Positions 45,382 to 56,851 of a DNA stretch of 64,000 nt are shown here, one piece after another. A program made the position numbers and the translations under genes. Each line of letters opens with the position of its first letter. The first letter of the stretch is position 1. The notes under the pieces were generated by a model, which ran no database searches, was not told the DNA's origin, and saw only the letters and a list, made by a program, of their open reading frames with translations. Origin of the DNA: an uncultured Rubripirellula sp. (GTDB lineage Bacteria; Planctomycetota; Planctomycetia; Pirellulales; Pirellulaceae); NCBI GenBank assembly GCA_938075415.1, contig CALJHC010000023.1, forward strand, positions 62,001 to 126,000, given 5' to 3'.

Positions 45382-46845
45382 TCAGGCACTGACTGAATCG
45401 CCCAGGAAGTAGTGATTCAGGAATGATTTTCGATCACCTTCCTCATTGGCAAACTGCACCATCCCATAAAGACGTTGTTGGTCACGCTGCTTCTTTGCGG
45501 AAAGGTACTCGTCATCCAAAAAGGATTTTGGAATCTCTGAAGTGATTTCATAGCATGCCGGCGGATGCGGCCCAGCAATCACACCATGTCGATCAAGCAT
45601 CGCTAAACCCGTGGCGATTCGATGATCATGTCGACTGACTTTCTGCAGTCGTTCATTCATCCATTCGGTGCCAAAAGCTCGACATTCCTCGGGGTGTTCC
45701 GTCAACAAGGTGTACAGCCTCGAGTAAAAACTCGCGTCGGGATTAGACCATTCGATGAATTGCATCTGGATCATCAGATCGTTCTGATCATATAACCACT
45801 CGCACAAACTTGGCTGCTGATCGCGTCCAGCACGTCCAATCTCCTGATAATACGATTCGATGGATCCGGGCGTCTCTGCGTGCATCACGATCCGAATATT
45901 CTCCTTATCCACCCCCATGCCAAACGCATTGGTCGCCAAAACAATATCCACTTCACCCGACATGAATTGATTTTGAACACGCCGTCGATGCTGCCTTGGC
46001 AGATCACCGTGGTAACAGACATGATCGATTTCACGTCTTAACAAGGCGTCACTAAATCGATCCAGGGTCTTAATCAGGGAAAAATAAATAATCACGCTGC
46101 CACTTTTATATTCCTCCTTGCCCAACGTCTCCTCAATCGCCTTCAATTTGCTCTCATCATCCCATGTCTCTGTCACTGCTAACGATAAATTGGGTCGATC
46201 AATTCCTTGATGAAATAGCGTGATCTCCTGCGAGGGAATCCCCATTTGGTGATAAATATCCTCACGACACTCTGCGGTCGCTGTCGCGGTCAATGCGAGA
46301 GTGACTGGATTACCAAGCGACTGCCGAATCTCTTTCATTCGAGAATAGTCGGGACGAAAATCATGCCCCCACTGACTGACACAGTGAGCCTCATCGACCG
46401 CAAGCAGTGACAACTTCCGACCGGCAATTGCCTCGCGAAATTCACTTTTCCTGAATCTCTCAGGCGTCACGTAAACGATGCGATAATGACCAGCGGCCAA
46501 ACGCTGATACCGTTCCTCACGCTGACTTCGACCCAGTGATGAATTGATAAAGGTCGCGTCAATTCCGCGCCGGGTTAAGGAGTCAACCTGATCTTGCATC
46601 AAGGCAATCAGTGGCGAAAGCACAAGGACAAGAGCGGTATCTCCGGGCTGATGGAATAAAGCTGGGATCTGATAACAAAGTGATTTACCCATTCCCGTGG
46701 GCATGATCACCATCGCATGCTGCCCTCCCAAAACATGCTGAATGATATCCCCCTGACGACCGCGAAATTGCTCATAACCAAAGTACTGCCGCAACAGACG
46801 CTGCGCGCGTTCCACTGAATCGTTTTGATACAACTCGTTATTCAT
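45382..46845 (-). CDS. recQ: RecQ-type ATP-dependent DNA helicase (short form)
   Basis: The 487-residue helicase has the RecQ motif 0 FGYEQFRGRQ at about 22-31, Walker A MPTGMGKS (about 48-55), LVLSPLIALMQDQV, the DEAH box VDEAHCVSQWGHDFRPDY and LTATATAEC. Motif IV-VI elements include VIIYFSLIKTL, ATNAFGMGVDKENIR and QEIGRAGRD. It unwinds DNA 3' to 5' in recombination and repair. The C-terminus stops at RKSFLNHYFLGD, exactly where the zinc-binding cysteines (usually C...C-x2-C-D-x-C) and the winged-helix/HRDC domains follow in E. coli RecQ, so this is a minimal version. It lies downstream of the rpoBC terminator on the same strand. Confidence 0.92.
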   Translation of the reverse strand: MNNELYQNDSVERAQRLLRQYFGYEQFRGRQGDIIQHVLGGQHAMVIMPTGMGKSLCYQIPALFHQPGDTALVLVLSPLIALMQDQVDSLTRRGIDATFINSSLGRSQREERYQRLAAGHYRIVYVTPERFRKSEFREAIAGRKLSLLAVDEAHCVSQWGHDFRPDYSRMKEIRQSLGNPVTLALTATATAECREDIYHQMGIPSQEITLFHQGIDRPNLSLAVTETWDDESKLKAIEETLGKEEYKSGSVIIYFSLIKTLDRFSDALLRREIDHVCYHGDLPRQHRRRVQNQFMSGEVDIVLATNAFGMGVDKENIRIVMHAETPGSIESYYQEIGRAGRDQQPSLCEWLYDQNDLMIQMQFIEWSNPDASFYSRLYTLLTEHPEECRAFGTEWMNERLQKVSRHDHRIATGLAMLDRHGVIAGPHPPACYEITSEIPKSFLDDEYLSAKKQRDQQRLYGMVQFANEEGDRKSFLNHYFLGDSVSA

Positions 46846-46958
46846 TGACGTCTGTTGAATCCTAAGTTTGGAAATAACTACTGGATGACTGGACTATCGG
46901 ACTATCGGGACGGGCTGAACTCAACCCCATTCCCTCAATTCAAAAACTAACCGTATCC

Positions 46959-46988
46959 ATCGAAAGCTAAGACATCGGAACCTAAGAC
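46959..46988. repeat. Tandem repeat, 15 bp x 2
   Basis: ATCGAAAGCTAAGAC is followed by ATCGGAACCTAAGAC with two mismatches. Confidence 0.7.
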
Positions 46989-47018
46989 AACGATGGCCCT
47001 TTGAACCCACTCAATGAA

Positions 47019-47051
47019 GCCCCGCCCAAACAGCCCCGCCCAAACAGCCCC
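47019..47051. repeat. Tandem repeat, 14 bp x about 2.4
   Basis: GCCCCGCCCAAACA is repeated twice exactly and then GCCCC. Confidence 0.85.
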
Positions 47052-47296
47052 TTGATCATGTTGATCCAGCCAAGGCACGGCATCAAATTCTTCGTTGCCC
47101 TAACATCAATCCATATCCCCCACACCACCCGCGATCTCCGTGGGATTCAATGATACACCGACGATTTGGCCAACTGCTTTTAGCCGGGTGACTCAACTGC
47201 GTGCGACGGTTCCGAAATCCCATCGGCCAATCCAGCACAACTCCAAAGTATTCGTTTTGACGGTCAAATTGGCCAGGCACGAAACGGGGCTGAATA

Positions 47297-47336
47297 CGAA
47301 AAAGGCCGGGGCACCAACAAGAGCGCCTCGGCCTTT
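47297..47336 (-). terminator. Intrinsic terminator of the rpoBC transcript
   Basis: On the minus strand AAAGGCCGAGG (47336-47326) pairs with CCCCGGCCTTT (47311-47301), with one G-T wobble and a 14-base loop, and runs into TTTTTCG. It lies about 40 bases beyond the rpoC stop and is the most convincing terminator in the window. Confidence 0.85.
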
Positions 47337-47375
47337 CGTGATTATTTTTGTCGCCACCCTCAGTTAGCGAACTCT

Positions 47376-50300
47376 CTACTCTGGGCTACTACCAAGAGAT
47401 GAATCGCCACCACCCTGAATCTCAGGGGAATCACTTGGCGTGGCATCACCCTCAACAGGTTGCTCAATAGCAGGCGGGAAGGACGGTGCGGACATTGGTT
47501 CTTCGGTCGGAACACTCGCTGGAATCGGCGCCGGAGCAGAACCCTCGTCAGCATTCAGCAGTGGGAAACTGTCTTCCAGACTCTGAACTGGAGCATTGGC
47601 GAGTTCCTCCAAAGCCTCACGCCGATAATTGACTTCCGACTCTTGGAAGATCCGAAAACCAGTACCAGCCGGAATCAGGTGACCAAGAATCACATTCTCC
47701 TTCAGGCCAACGAGCTTGTCGACTTTCCCGGCCAATGCCGCTTCGGTCAGCACCTTGGTCGTTTCCTGGAACGAAGCAGCACTGATGAAACTGTTGGACT
47801 GAACCGCAGCCTTTGTGATACCGAGCAGTTGTGTACTCGCCGTCGCGCTCTTGGGTCTCTTTCCCTTTGCAGGTGTACCGCCCAAAGCCTCGACTTGAGC
47901 ATTGGTTTGCTCAAAGGTTTCCTTAGGAATGATGGTTCCTTGGCTGAAGTCGCTATCACCGGGATTGGTAATCTTGATGCAACTGGTTAGTTCCTCATTC
48001 ACTTTCCTGAACTGGAAACGGTCCATCACAAGACCGGGCAACAAACTGGTGTCACCCGAAGTCTCGATCTTCACCTTTCGCAGCATTCGAGCAATGATGA
48101 TCTCACAATGCTTATCGTTAATCTCAACCTTTTGCGATTGGTAGACCTGCTGAATCTCGTGCAAGAGATACTGCTGGACCGCCTCTTCACCAGAGACTCG
48201 AAGAATATCATGAGGCACGAGAGGACCATCCACCAACGCTTGCCCTGCTCGAACGACGTCGCCGCTGTGAACAAGGAAGTGCTTACCGTGCGGAACAAGG
48301 TGCTCTCGCTCAATACCTGACTCACTTCGCACCACGATGGTTCTCTTACCTCGTTTGCGTTCAGCGAGAATCTCAACAACACCATCGACTTCTGCGATGA
48401 TCGAAGGATCCTTTGGTTTACGAGCCTCAAAAATTTCCGTGACACGTGGCAGACCACCGGTGATGTCCGATACACCACCCGCTTCACGCGGCATTTCGGC
48501 AAGGATCGTACCGGGACCAATCTCGGCTCCAGCCTTGACCATGATCATTGCCCGCTCTGGCAAGTACTGAACATCAAGAGCTTTACCTTCGGCATCTTCG
48601 ACGACGATTTGCGGATGCAGATCACCTTTGTGATCGACAATCATCATTCGAACGTTGCCACTGGGCTCACGCTCCGTTCTCATCGTCTCACCGTCAACGA
48701 TATCTTCGAAACGAATCTTTCCGGTAACTTCCGAGAGAATAGGAATCGAATACGGGTTCCATTCGCAGAGGATGGTACCGTCATCGACCTTATCACCTTC
48801 GCGAACCTTCAAAGTCGCACCGGTTGGAACCGCATAGGACTCAACCTCGCGACCTCGCTCGTCAACAATCATGAGTTCGCCATTACGCGTAAGAACAATT
48901 TGTTCTCCGGCGGCGTTTTCAACCGCACGCATACGCGTCAAACGTACTTCACCGGCCTTCTTACATTTGATGTCCGACTCGACCGACTGCTTACTCACGC
49001 TACCACCGATGTGGAAGGTACGCATGGTCAGTTGAGTTCCCGGTTCACCGATACTTTGTGCCGCGATAATCCCGACAGCCATGCCCTCTTCGACAAGTGT
49101 GCCGGTGGACATATCCATCCCATAGCAGCAACGGCAAACGCCCAACGGCGCGTCGCAAGTCATCGGCGTTCGGACTTGGATCTTCTCCAGTCCCATCGCT
49201 TCAATTTTGCGGGCAATCTCTGGCGTAATCATTTCACTTTCGTGAACGATTACTTCGTCAGTGACTGGATTCGCAATCGACTGTCGACTGACACGTCCGT
49301 TGATGGAGTCAACCAAGCTGACTTCCACTTTCTCACCACGGTAAACCACACCCTTGGTGATCCCTTGAGTGGTACCACAGTCGTCCATGGTGACCACAAC
49401 ATTCTGAGCAACGTCGGCCAATTTACGAGTCAAGTAACCACTGTCGGCCGTTTTCAATGCCGTATCGGCCAGACCTTTTCGAGCACCGTGAGTGGAACTG
49501 AAGTACTCCAACACGGACAAGCCTTCTCGAAAGTTAGCCTTAATCGGCGTCTCGATGATTTCACCGGTCGGCTTGGCCATCAATCCACGCATGCCAGCTA
49601 ACTGTCGAATCTGCTCAATACCACCACGAGCACCCGAGTGTGACATCAAGAACACTGGATTGACGTACCAGCCACCCTCACGGATGTCGTTCTTCATCGC
49701 ATTCATCATGTCCTTGGTGATCAATTCACGTGCATTGGTCCATTCATCCAACACGTGGTTGTAACGCTCTTGTCCAGTCATCAGCCCTCGGTCATAAGAC
49801 TTCTTCAGTTTCATGACCTCTTTCTCAGCGGTCTTGATGAAGTCGGTCTTCGTATCAGGTGTGACCAAGTCATCGGTCGCGAACGACAGTCCTGATCGGG
49901 TCGACTCTCGGAAACCTAACTGCATCATGTCATCAAGCAAGTGAATCGTCGCGCGACGACCCAATCGCTGGTAACAGTCACTGATGGCACCGGCCAAGTC
50001 GCCACTTCGCATTGCCCGGTTGTAAAAGTCCATACCCACGGGCAGCATTTCGTTGAAGCGAACACGACCGGGTGTCGTGTCAATCACCGCACCATACTTC
50101 CCGCTCGAGTCATCCGTTTTGAGCTTCTGATACTTTGGCAATCGAAATTTGATTTTTGCGTGCAGAGCGACAACACCCTGCGAGAATGCCAAATCAAGTT
50201 CGTCATAGCCGGAGAACACCATGCCTTCGCCCCTCTGATCGGGCATTTCAACGGTGGTGTAATAGCATCCCATCACGATGTCCTGGGAAGGACTCATGAT

Positions 50301-51791
50301 CGGCTTACCATTGGATGGCGCGAACACGTTATTGGTGCTCATCATCAAGGTGTGGGCTTCCACCTGAGCCTCGATGGAAAGCGGCAGGTGAACCGCCATC
50401 TGGTCACCATCGAAGTCAGCGTTGAACCCCTTGCAAACCAATGGATGCAAGTGAATCGCATTGCCTTCAACAAGCGTTGGCTCAAAAGCCTGAATTCCCA
50501 TCCGGTGCAAAGTGGGTGCGCGATTCAAGAGAACAGGGTGATTGGTGATAACCTGCTCCAGGATATCCCAAACCTCTTCATCTTTTCGCTCAAGCATCTT
50601 CTTGGCTGATTTGATCGTGTCCGCGTGACCAAGCTCCTTCAGCCGTCGAATAATGAATGGCTGATAAAGCTCCAACGCGATTTTCTTCGGCAAACCACAT
50701 TGATGCAATTTCAATCGTGGGCCGACAACAATCACGCTACGCGCCGAGTAGTCAACACGTTTTCCGAGCAAGTTCTCACGGAAGCGTCCCTGCTTACCTT
50801 TGATCATGTCGGTCAACGACTTCAAAGGACGATTGGAGGAACCGAGAACAGGACGCTTGCAACGATTGTTGTCAAACAACGCATCAACGGACTGCTGCAG
50901 CATCCGCTTCTCATTGCGAATGATGACTTCGGGCGCGTTGAGATCGACAAGCTTGCGCAAGCGATTATTTCGATTGATGATTCGTCGGTACAAATCGTTC
51001 AAATCACTCGTCGCAAAGTTGCCACTATCAAGCAGCACCAAAGGACGAAGGTCCGGAGGGATGACAGGGATCACATCAAGAACCATCCACTCAGGACGAT
51101 TGTCACTGTCGCGGATTGACTCAACGATCTTCAGACGGTTAATCAGGTCTTTCTTTTTCTGCTTCGACCCGGTCTCATCCAGCTCCACTCGCAATTTCTC
51201 TGACAACTGGACCAGGTCCAATTTATTCAGCAACTTGCGAACCGCTTCGGCACCCATGTCCGCCTCAAACGAGCCGTCTCCGTACTGAGCTCTTGCTGCG
51301 CGGTACTCTTCTTCTGTCAGCAGTTGCTGAGGCTCCAATTCCGTGGTGCCTGGATCGATCACCACATAATCCTGGAAGTAGATTACCTTTTCCAGCGAAC
51401 TGGTTTTCATATCAAGCAGGTTACCCAAACGCGACGGCATCGCTTTGAAGAACCAGATGTGCACCACGGGGGCGGCCAGTTCGATATGCCCCATTCGCTT
51501 TCGGCGAACACGACTGTGGGTGACCTTCACACCACAGCGATCACAGATCATCCCTTTGTATTTCATGCCCCGGTATTTTCCGCAGGCACATTCCCAGTCT
51601 TTCTCTGGGCCAAAGATGCGTTCACAGAAAAGACCGTCTTTCTCGGGACGGTAGGTACGATAGTTGATCGTTTCCGGCTTTTTTACCTCGCCGAACGACC
51701 AGCTCTTGATGTCCTGAGGACGTGCAAGAGAAATTCGGACCGACGCGTAATCATTGATGCGATCGTAGCTATTGGATTCGCCAATCGACAT
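47376..51791 (-). CDS. rpoC: DNA-directed RNA polymerase subunit beta'
   Basis: The 1471-residue largest subunit contains zinc ribbon 1 ([20 protein letters not shown], about 70-90) and the bridge to the clamp, [18 protein letters not shown]. The active-site [12 protein letters not shown] has Asp459, 461 and 463 chelating Mg. The trigger loop region is MTFHIGGS-like ([12 protein letters not shown]), and zinc site 2 is [13 protein letters not shown]. The last 65 residues are a Pro/Ser/Glu-rich acidic tail absent from E. coli. AGGAG 9 bases before ATG supports the start. It follows rpoB after 260 bases and ends at a strong terminator. Confidence 0.98.
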   Translation of the reverse strand: MSIGESNSYDRINDYASVRISLARPQDIKSWSFGEVKKPETINYRTYRPEKDGLFCERIFGPEKDWECACGKYRGMKYKGMICDRCGVKVTHSRVRRKRMGHIELAAPVVHIWFFKAMPSRLGNLLDMKTSSLEKVIYFQDYVVIDPGTTELEPQQLLTEEEYRAARAQYGDGSFEADMGAEAVRKLLNKLDLVQLSEKLRVELDETGSKQKKKDLINRLKIVESIRDSDNRPEWMVLDVIPVIPPDLRPLVLLDSGNFATSDLNDLYRRIINRNNRLRKLVDLNAPEVIIRNEKRMLQQSVDALFDNNRCKRPVLGSSNRPLKSLTDMIKGKQGRFRENLLGKRVDYSARSVIVVGPRLKLHQCGLPKKIALELYQPFIIRRLKELGHADTIKSAKKMLERKDEEVWDILEQVITNHPVLLNRAPTLHRMGIQAFEPTLVEGNAIHLHPLVCKGFNADFDGDQMAVHLPLSIEAQVEAHTLMMSTNNVFAPSNGKPIMSPSQDIVMGCYYTTVEMPDQRGEGMVFSGYDELDLAFSQGVVALHAKIKFRLPKYQKLKTDDSSGKYGAVIDTTPGRVRFNEMLPVGMDFYNRAMRSGDLAGAISDCYQRLGRRATIHLLDDMMQLGFRESTRSGLSFATDDLVTPDTKTDFIKTAEKEVMKLKKSYDRGLMTGQERYNHVLDEWTNARELITKDMMNAMKNDIREGGWYVNPVFLMSHSGARGGIEQIRQLAGMRGLMAKPTGEIIETPIKANFREGLSVLEYFSSTHGARKGLADTALKTADSGYLTRKLADVAQNVVVTMDDCGTTQGITKGVVYRGEKVEVSLVDSINGRVSRQSIANPVTDEVIVHESEMITPEIARKIEAMGLEKIQVRTPMTCDAPLGVCRCCYGMDMSTGTLVEEGMAVGIIAAQSIGEPGTQLTMRTFHIGGSVSKQSVESDIKCKKAGEVRLTRMRAVENAAGEQIVLTRNGELMIVDERGREVESYAVPTGATLKVREGDKVDDGTILCEWNPYSIPILSEVTGKIRFEDIVDGETMRTEREPSGNVRMMIVDHKGDLHPQIVVEDAEGKALDVQYLPERAMIMVKAGAEIGPGTILAEMPREAGGVSDITGGLPRVTEIFEARKPKDPSIIAEVDGVVEILAERKRGKRTIVVRSESGIEREHLVPHGKHFLVHSGDVVRAGQALVDGPLVPHDILRVSGEEAVQQYLLHEIQQVYQSQKVEINDKHCEIIIARMLRKVKIETSGDTSLLPGLVMDRFQFRKVNEELTSCIKITNPGDSDFSQGTIIPKETFEQTNAQVEALGGTPAKGKRPKSATASTQLLGITKAAVQSNSFISAASFQETTKVLTEAALAGKVDKLVGLKENVILGHLIPAGTGFRIFQESEVNYRREALEELANAPVQSLEDSFPLLNADEGSAPAPIPASVPTEEPMSAPSFPPAIEQPVEGDATPSDSPEIQGGGDSSLGSSPE

Positions 51792-52051
51792 ATTCTTGTG
51801 CTCCTGGTTGCCCGTATTGGGCTGTAAACCTGATTGAGACTTTTTGGCGGAAGGATAAATGACGGACGAATCAGTTTCGCAAAATTTTCTCAGGCGATTC
51901 TAGATCTCGTCGGTCACGCAATGGTCTGAAGTATTCTTTGGACTCTCACCGCGACTTGGAATGTCGCATTCCCCGGTCACCTCGAACACTTGTTCCAACC
52001 TTCGATGGAAGGTGTTTGGCCCAAGCGTCTCGAGTGAGACATGGGAAACAT
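51792..52051. other. rpoB-rpoC spacer of 260 bases
   Basis: This is unusually wide for rpoBC, which are normally separated by less than 100 bases. Apart from the rpoC ribosome-binding site at 51801-51805, nothing is recognisable. Confidence 0.5.
51801..51805 (-). promoter_or_regulatory. Ribosome binding site of rpoC
   Basis: AGGAG on the minus strand, 9 bases upstream of the rpoC ATG; one of few clear Shine-Dalgarno sequences in the window. Confidence 0.7.
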
Positions 52052-55000
52052 TTAGATCGGACGTTTCTCAAGTTGCATGTTCAAGGCCAAGCCCCGAATC
52101 TCGTTCGTCAAAACATCGAAACTGGCGGGTGTACCGGCCTCGAGCGTATTCTCGCCCTTGACCATCGATTCGTAGATTTTGGTACGACCCTCAACGTCAT
52201 CGCTTTTGACCGTCAACAACTCTTGAAGGATGTAGGCAGCCCCATAGGCTTCCAACGCCCAAACTTCCATTTCCCCAAATCGCTGACCACCAAAGCGAGC
52301 TTTTCCGCCAAGCGGTTGCTGCGTGATCAACGAGTAAGGACCGGTACTTCGTGCGTGAACCTTGTCATCAACCAAGTGATGCAGTTTGAGCATATAGATG
52401 TAACCCACGGTTGTCTCTTGCTCCATCGGTTCACCAGTTCGACCATCTCGAAGACGGATCTTACCGTGAGCTGGCAACCCTGCTTCTGCGAGGCAATCGT
52501 TGATTTCTGACTCGGATGCGCCATCAAAAATAGGCGTCAGAGCTTGGAAGCCTAATTTTGCTCCCGCCCAACCAAGGTGTGTTTCAAGGATCTGACCCAC
52601 GTTCATACGACTGGGAACCCCAAGTGGGTTGAGCATGATTTGGATCGGTGTCCCGTCTGGTAAAAACGGCATGTCCTCGATCGGCAAGATCTTCGCAATC
52701 ACACCCTTGTTACCGTGACGACCAGCCATCTTGTCGCCAACACTGATAACACGCTTGGTTGCGATGTAAACCTTGACCATCTGCAAAACACCACTGCGAA
52801 GCTCATCGCCTCGCTTCATGCTGTTGAGCTTGCGATCCCGAGCATCAATAGAGACTTCAACATTGCCCCATTGCTCCTCGTAGACCTGCTCAACTTTCTT
52901 TTGCTTGTCAGCGTCCGCCACCTGATCAAGGATATGATCGAGTCGGAAAGAAGTCGCACGCTCAGCCACAAACTTTGGATCCTGACCATCGGCAAGCGGA
53001 GTACCAGTGGCATCCTTCAGCTTCACGCCAGCGGCTTCTTCCAGATCGCGAATGAGGGCTTCAAAGGTACTGGCAACTTGGGCGTTCCCCTCGCTCTCAA
53101 CTTCTTTCAATTCCTTCTCAAAGTCCTTCCGCTCGTCCTCCGACAAACTCATGCGGCGAGAAAACTTCTGAGTGTCGATCACGATCCCTTCAATACCCGA
53201 TGGCACCTCCAGTGAATCGTTCTTCACATCCTCACCAGCCCGACCAAAGATCGCGTGCAGCAACTTCTCTTCAGGAGTCAGTTCCGTCTTACTCTTGGGG
53301 CTGACCTTACCGACCAAAATATCGCCCGGCTTTACATAGGTTCCGGTCTGGACGATTCCGGTTTCGTCCAGATTACGCAACGCCTTCTCAGAGACGTTCG
53401 GAATGTCTCGGGTGAACTCTTCCCGGCCGAGCTTTGTTTCACGAATTTCAACATCGAAATCTTCGATGTGAATCGATGTGTAGGTGTCATTCCTCACCAG
53501 TTCTTCACTGATGATGATTGCATCCTCGTAGTTGAAACCATCAAACGACATGAAACCAACAAGGACGTTGCGTCCCAGAGCCAATTGACCGTTCAACGTC
53601 GCGGCACCGTCAGCGATGATTTGATTCTCATCGACTTGGTCTCCGATTTTGACAATCGGCCTCTGATTAAGAGACGTCCGCTCGTTAAGCCCTTGGTACT
53701 TCTTGAGGTCGTAGTGATCACTGCCGATCTCAATTTTTGTCGCATCGCAGAAAGTCACCTTTCCAGCACGTCTTGCACGAACCACCATCGCACTGTTCTT
53801 AGCAACTTCACGCTCCATGCCCGTTCCAACAATCGGCGGCTCAGCCACCAACAACGGAACCGCTTGACGCTGCATGTTCGAACCCATCAAAGCACGGTTT
53901 GCATCATCGTGCTCCAAAAAGGGAATCAAACCAGCCGAGACACCAACCATCTGGGCAGGTGCGACATCCATGAAATCTACTTGTTCGGGCTGAACAATTT
54001 GGAAGTCACTGCGGAACCTGGCAATCATGTTCGGCCCGGTGACCAAAGCACCATCAACGACTTCGGTGTCAGCTGGAGCAACGTATGATTCACTCTCTTC
54101 ATCGGCTCGCAGCCAAACCACTTCGTCTGTCGTCTTGCCGTCCTTGATGCGACGATAAGGAGTCACAAGGAATCCGTAATCATCGACACCAGCAAAAATG
54201 GCCAGCGAACTGATCAGACCGATGTTCGTACCCTCAGGCGTCTCAATTGGACAAATACGACCATAGTGAGAAATGTGAACATCGCGAACCTCGAAGCCCG
54301 CTCGTTTTCGGTTCAGACCGCCTGGGCCCAATGCGGAAAGGCGACGCTCGTGAGTCAACTGACTTAGCGGATTCGTCTGGTCAACCACCTGCGACAACTC
54401 TCCGCGACCGAAGAAGAAATCAATCGCAGCCGAAACACTTTTGGGATTAATCAGAGAACGAGGAGACATGTCCGTCGCATCTTTGATGCTCATTCTCTCT
54501 TGCACCGTTCGGCGCAACTTCAAGAAGCCCTTCCTGAGTTCCTCACTGGCCAACTCGTCGATCGTTCGCAGGCGACGATTACCCAAGTGGTCAATGTCGT
54601 CAATCTCTGCATCACTGTCAGGATCAAAAAGGTCAATCAGGTAGCGGATCGCGGAGATCATGTCGTCATGACGCAACGTCATCTGATCTTCACCAACGTC
54701 AAGACCGAGCTTACGATTCAGGCGAAAACGACCCACCTTGCCCAACCGGTATCGATTGTCATCGTAAAACTTCTCAGTGAAAAGGGTTCGAGCCTTCTCT
54801 AACTGCGGCGGATTACCCGGACGCAACCGTTGATAAATACGCAGCAACGCCTCTTCATGACTCGCCGTGTTGTCATCTGCCAACGTGTTAAAGATCAGAG
54901 GAATTTTCGGAGCATCCATGGCCTCGATGCTTTTCACACCGGCCGTGCAAATCGTCTCGGAAACATCCTTTGTGATTCGGTGCCCAGCTTCAACAATGAT

Positions 55001-55774
55001 CTCACCGGCACGCTCACTGCTACCTGGGTAGACCACGTCGTCGACGGCGATCTTGCCCTCGATTTTTGCCGCTGACTTACCGCTGGTGATCTTGCAGGTC
55101 TCAGTTGGATAGAAAGCCTGCAACAAGTCCGCGTCAGTGGACAAACTTGGGTGCATCGCTCTCAATAAGGTGGTCGCTGCAAATTTACCGCTTTGATCAA
55201 TTCGAACCGTCAATGCATCTTTCTTGGTGACATTCACCTCGATCCATGAACCACGCTCGGGAATCACTCGGCAACTTGGGAGCTTTCGATCAGTCGTCGT
55301 ATCCTGCTCGAGAACGAAGTCGACACCCGGACTTCGATGCAACTGGCTCACAACCACACGTTCGGCACCGTTAATGATGAACTCTCCGCCGCCCATCATG
55401 ATCGGCAGGTCACCAAGGTACACCTCCTCTTCATGGGGCTCCTCTCGGTTCAACCGAAGCCAAACACGAAGAGGTCGACCGTAGGTGAGTCGCAACTGAC
55501 GACATTCCTGACTGGTATAGCGAGGCTTACCGAGTTCGTAACTCAGGTACTCAAGAGAAGTGTTCCCGTCGTAACTACTGATGGGGAAAATCTCTCGAAG
55601 AACCGACTCCAAACCACGATCGTCACGCTTTCGCGGATCTGCATCGGCTTGCAAAAAGGCAGCGTAAGACACGGTCTGAAGGGCAGTCAAATCAGGTAGC
55701 TCGAAAGATCCGAGGCCCGTACCGAAGTGCCTGACAGTCGTCGGTTCTAGCCGACGCTTGCTGGTGGTTGCCAT
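52052..55774 (-). CDS. rpoB: DNA-directed RNA polymerase subunit beta
   Basis: I start at ATG 55774 ([18 protein letters not shown], 1240 residues) since AGGAG lies 12 bases upstream; the frame also opens at 55801, but the Shine-Dalgarno would then be inside the gene. The rifampicin-binding cluster near 457-485 reads [19 protein letters not shown] then LSALGPGG. The Asp, His and Ser whose substitution gives rifampicin resistance in other bacteria are all present in wild-type form. [35 protein letters not shown] and the C-terminal [20 protein letters not shown] are intact. No rplL, rplJ or other ribosomal gene precedes it; instead there is about 1 kb of spacer. Confidence 0.98.
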   Translation of the reverse strand: MATTSKRRLEPTTVRHFGTGLGSFELPDLTALQTVSYAAFLQADADPRKRDDRGLESVLREIFPISSYDGNTSLEYLSYELGKPRYTSQECRQLRLTYGRPLRVWLRLNREEPHEEEVYLGDLPIMMGGGEFIINGAERVVVSQLHRSPGVDFVLEQDTTTDRKLPSCRVIPERGSWIEVNVTKKDALTVRIDQSGKFAATTLLRAMHPSLSTDADLLQAFYPTETCKITSGKSAAKIEGKIAVDDVVYPGSSERAGEIIVEAGHRITKDVSETICTAGVKSIEAMDAPKIPLIFNTLADDNTASHEEALLRIYQRLRPGNPPQLEKARTLFTEKFYDDNRYRLGKVGRFRLNRKLGLDVGEDQMTLRHDDMISAIRYLIDLFDPDSDAEIDDIDHLGNRRLRTIDELASEELRKGFLKLRRTVQERMSIKDATDMSPRSLINPKSVSAAIDFFFGRGELSQVVDQTNPLSQLTHERRLSALGPGGLNRKRAGFEVRDVHISHYGRICPIETPEGTNIGLISSLAIFAGVDDYGFLVTPYRRIKDGKTTDEVVWLRADEESESYVAPADTEVVDGALVTGPNMIARFRSDFQIVQPEQVDFMDVAPAQMVGVSAGLIPFLEHDDANRALMGSNMQRQAVPLLVAEPPIVGTGMEREVAKNSAMVVRARRAGKVTFCDATKIEIGSDHYDLKKYQGLNERTSLNQRPIVKIGDQVDENQIIADGAATLNGQLALGRNVLVGFMSFDGFNYEDAIIISEELVRNDTYTSIHIEDFDVEIRETKLGREEFTRDIPNVSEKALRNLDETGIVQTGTYVKPGDILVGKVSPKSKTELTPEEKLLHAIFGRAGEDVKNDSLEVPSGIEGIVIDTQKFSRRMSLSEDERKDFEKELKEVESEGNAQVASTFEALIRDLEEAAGVKLKDATGTPLADGQDPKFVAERATSFRLDHILDQVADADKQKKVEQVYEEQWGNVEVSIDARDRKLNSMKRGDELRSGVLQMVKVYIATKRVISVGDKMAGRHGNKGVIAKILPIEDMPFLPDGTPIQIMLNPLGVPSRMNVGQILETHLGWAGAKLGFQALTPIFDGASESEINDCLAEAGLPAHGKIRLRDGRTGEPMEQETTVGYIYMLKLHHLVDDKVHARSTGPYSLITQQPLGGKARFGGQRFGEMEVWALEAYGAAYILQELLTVKSDDVEGRTKIYESMVKGENTLEAGTPASFDVLTNEIRGLALNMQLEKRPI

Positions 55775-55786
55775 CGTGTGGAAAAA

Positions 55787-55791
55787 CTCCT
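55787..55791 (-). promoter_or_regulatory. Ribosome binding site of rpoB
   Basis: AGGAG on the minus strand, 12 bases before ATG 55774; it selects this start over the in-frame ATG at 55801. Confidence 0.5.
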
Positions 55792-56136
55792 GGGAAAGCA
55801 AATGAACTGGTGAGGCGTTCTGTGCTCAATCAACAACACCAACCGAACGCCGAAAACGATTGACCCAAACCGGTTGCCTCTAACTAATCCAACCACATCG
55901 CCAAAATGGCGACGCGACTGACGCCCTTCCGTTCCTTGTTGAATCTCGTAAAGGAAGGCAGATAAAAGAACCCGGCATTGGTAATCGGCTAGAAAAATAG
56001 CAAATCAAGACCAATTCGCAAAGGGCTCCCTGCTCAAATGGCCCGCTTGTTGCTGTAGCTGGTGCAACCCCGCAAAATACGGCTGCCGAAAAAAGTGATC
56101 CCCTGTCACCCAAAGAGCAGCGAATCATCCAGAAAG

Positions 56137-56187
56137 AAAAAAAGGGGATTTTCTGTTTTTTATTTTCGAAAACTTGAGACATTCCCC
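56137..56187 (-). terminator. Attenuator-like hairpin in the rpoB leader
   Basis: On the minus strand GGGGA (56187-56183) can pair with TCCCC (56148-56144), followed directly by seven T. The 34-base loop holds the palindrome TTTTCGAAAA. The stem is short (5 bp), so termination is uncertain, but it lies about 350 bases ahead of rpoB in the likely leader. Confidence 0.3.
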
Positions 56188-56628
56188 AAAAGGAAGAAAA
56201 GAGGCCTCTAAAGACACCTAAAGAGACAAAAGCCTCCTTAGTTATTGGGGTTTGTCGATTTTTATTGAATGTTTTTCTGTGAATCTTCTCGAAGGCCAAT
56301 CGCTAGCATTGAGGATTATCAGCCCCGCGGGTGAGCCCAGCGAGAGTCAATAAAAAAATCGGCCTAATGCCCAAACCCTCCCTGCCCAAGTTGCAATACA
56401 TTCCCTAGCCCTGAAGGATGGCTCAGTGGATAGCATCAAGGCTGATTGGAGACATCACCAACGAGCGTGCCTGCATGTTGGCCAAGTCTCTTGTTACCAT
56501 TCTTACCAGAGAGATCACCCATCAGGGTCGCCAGAGGAAAAACAACTCGAGACTGGGCGTCCCCGAGCTGACCGACCGAGACCTGACGCTCCAAAGATCG
56601 AGCACCTCTTTTCAACAGCGCACCAGAC

Positions 56629-56682
56629 CTTGCGATTGAAAGAGTTCTTGCGGTTGAAATAGAACTCGCGATCCGAATGGGG
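56629..56682. repeat. Degenerate tandem repeat, 18 bp x 3
   Basis: CTTGCGATTGAAAGAGTT, CTTGCGGTTGAAATAGAA and CTCGCGATCCGAATGGGG follow one another. Confidence 0.55.
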
Positions 56683-56754
56683 CTCGTGACACCGGCGGGG
56701 CCATTGATCAACTAAGAACCACAGGCTCACACCCATCCCACCTCCGAAACTCCC

Positions 56755-56792
56755 AGAAACCAGTTAACAGAAACCAGTTAACAGAAACCAGC
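56755..56792. repeat. Tandem repeat, 14 bp x about 2.7
   Basis: AGAAACCAGTTAAC is repeated twice exactly and then AGAAACCAGC, about 60 bases before the DHS-family gene start. Confidence 0.88.
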
Positions 56793-56851
56793 TCCCGGCA
56801 TCAAATCCCGTACCTTCTCGACGACATTATCTTCAAACCAACGCCTTTCCC

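Larger units (their letters stand above)
46846..47296. other. Spacer with several short tandem duplications
   Basis: It holds an 8-bp repeat near 46891-46908 (GGACTATC), a 15-bp repeat at 46959-46988 and a 14-bp repeat at 47019-47051. No gene is recognisable. Confidence 0.5.
55775..56851. other. About 1 kb divergent spacer upstream of rpoB and the DHS-family gene
   Basis: No ribosomal protein or tRNA gene is present. It contains an attenuator-like hairpin (56137-56187), a degenerate 18-bp array (56629-56682) and a 14-bp array (56755-56792). Long frames on the minus strand look random in composition. Confidence 0.5.

Noticed and set aside
55880..56299. 139-codon minus-strand frame in the rpoB leader
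   Set aside because: It covers the attenuator-like hairpin and A/T runs, with Phe/Ser-rich random composition; not a ribosomal protein.
56436..56711. 91-codon minus-strand frame
   Set aside because: Low-complexity Ser/Gly/Arg sequence overlapping a degenerate tandem repeat; no recognisable domain.
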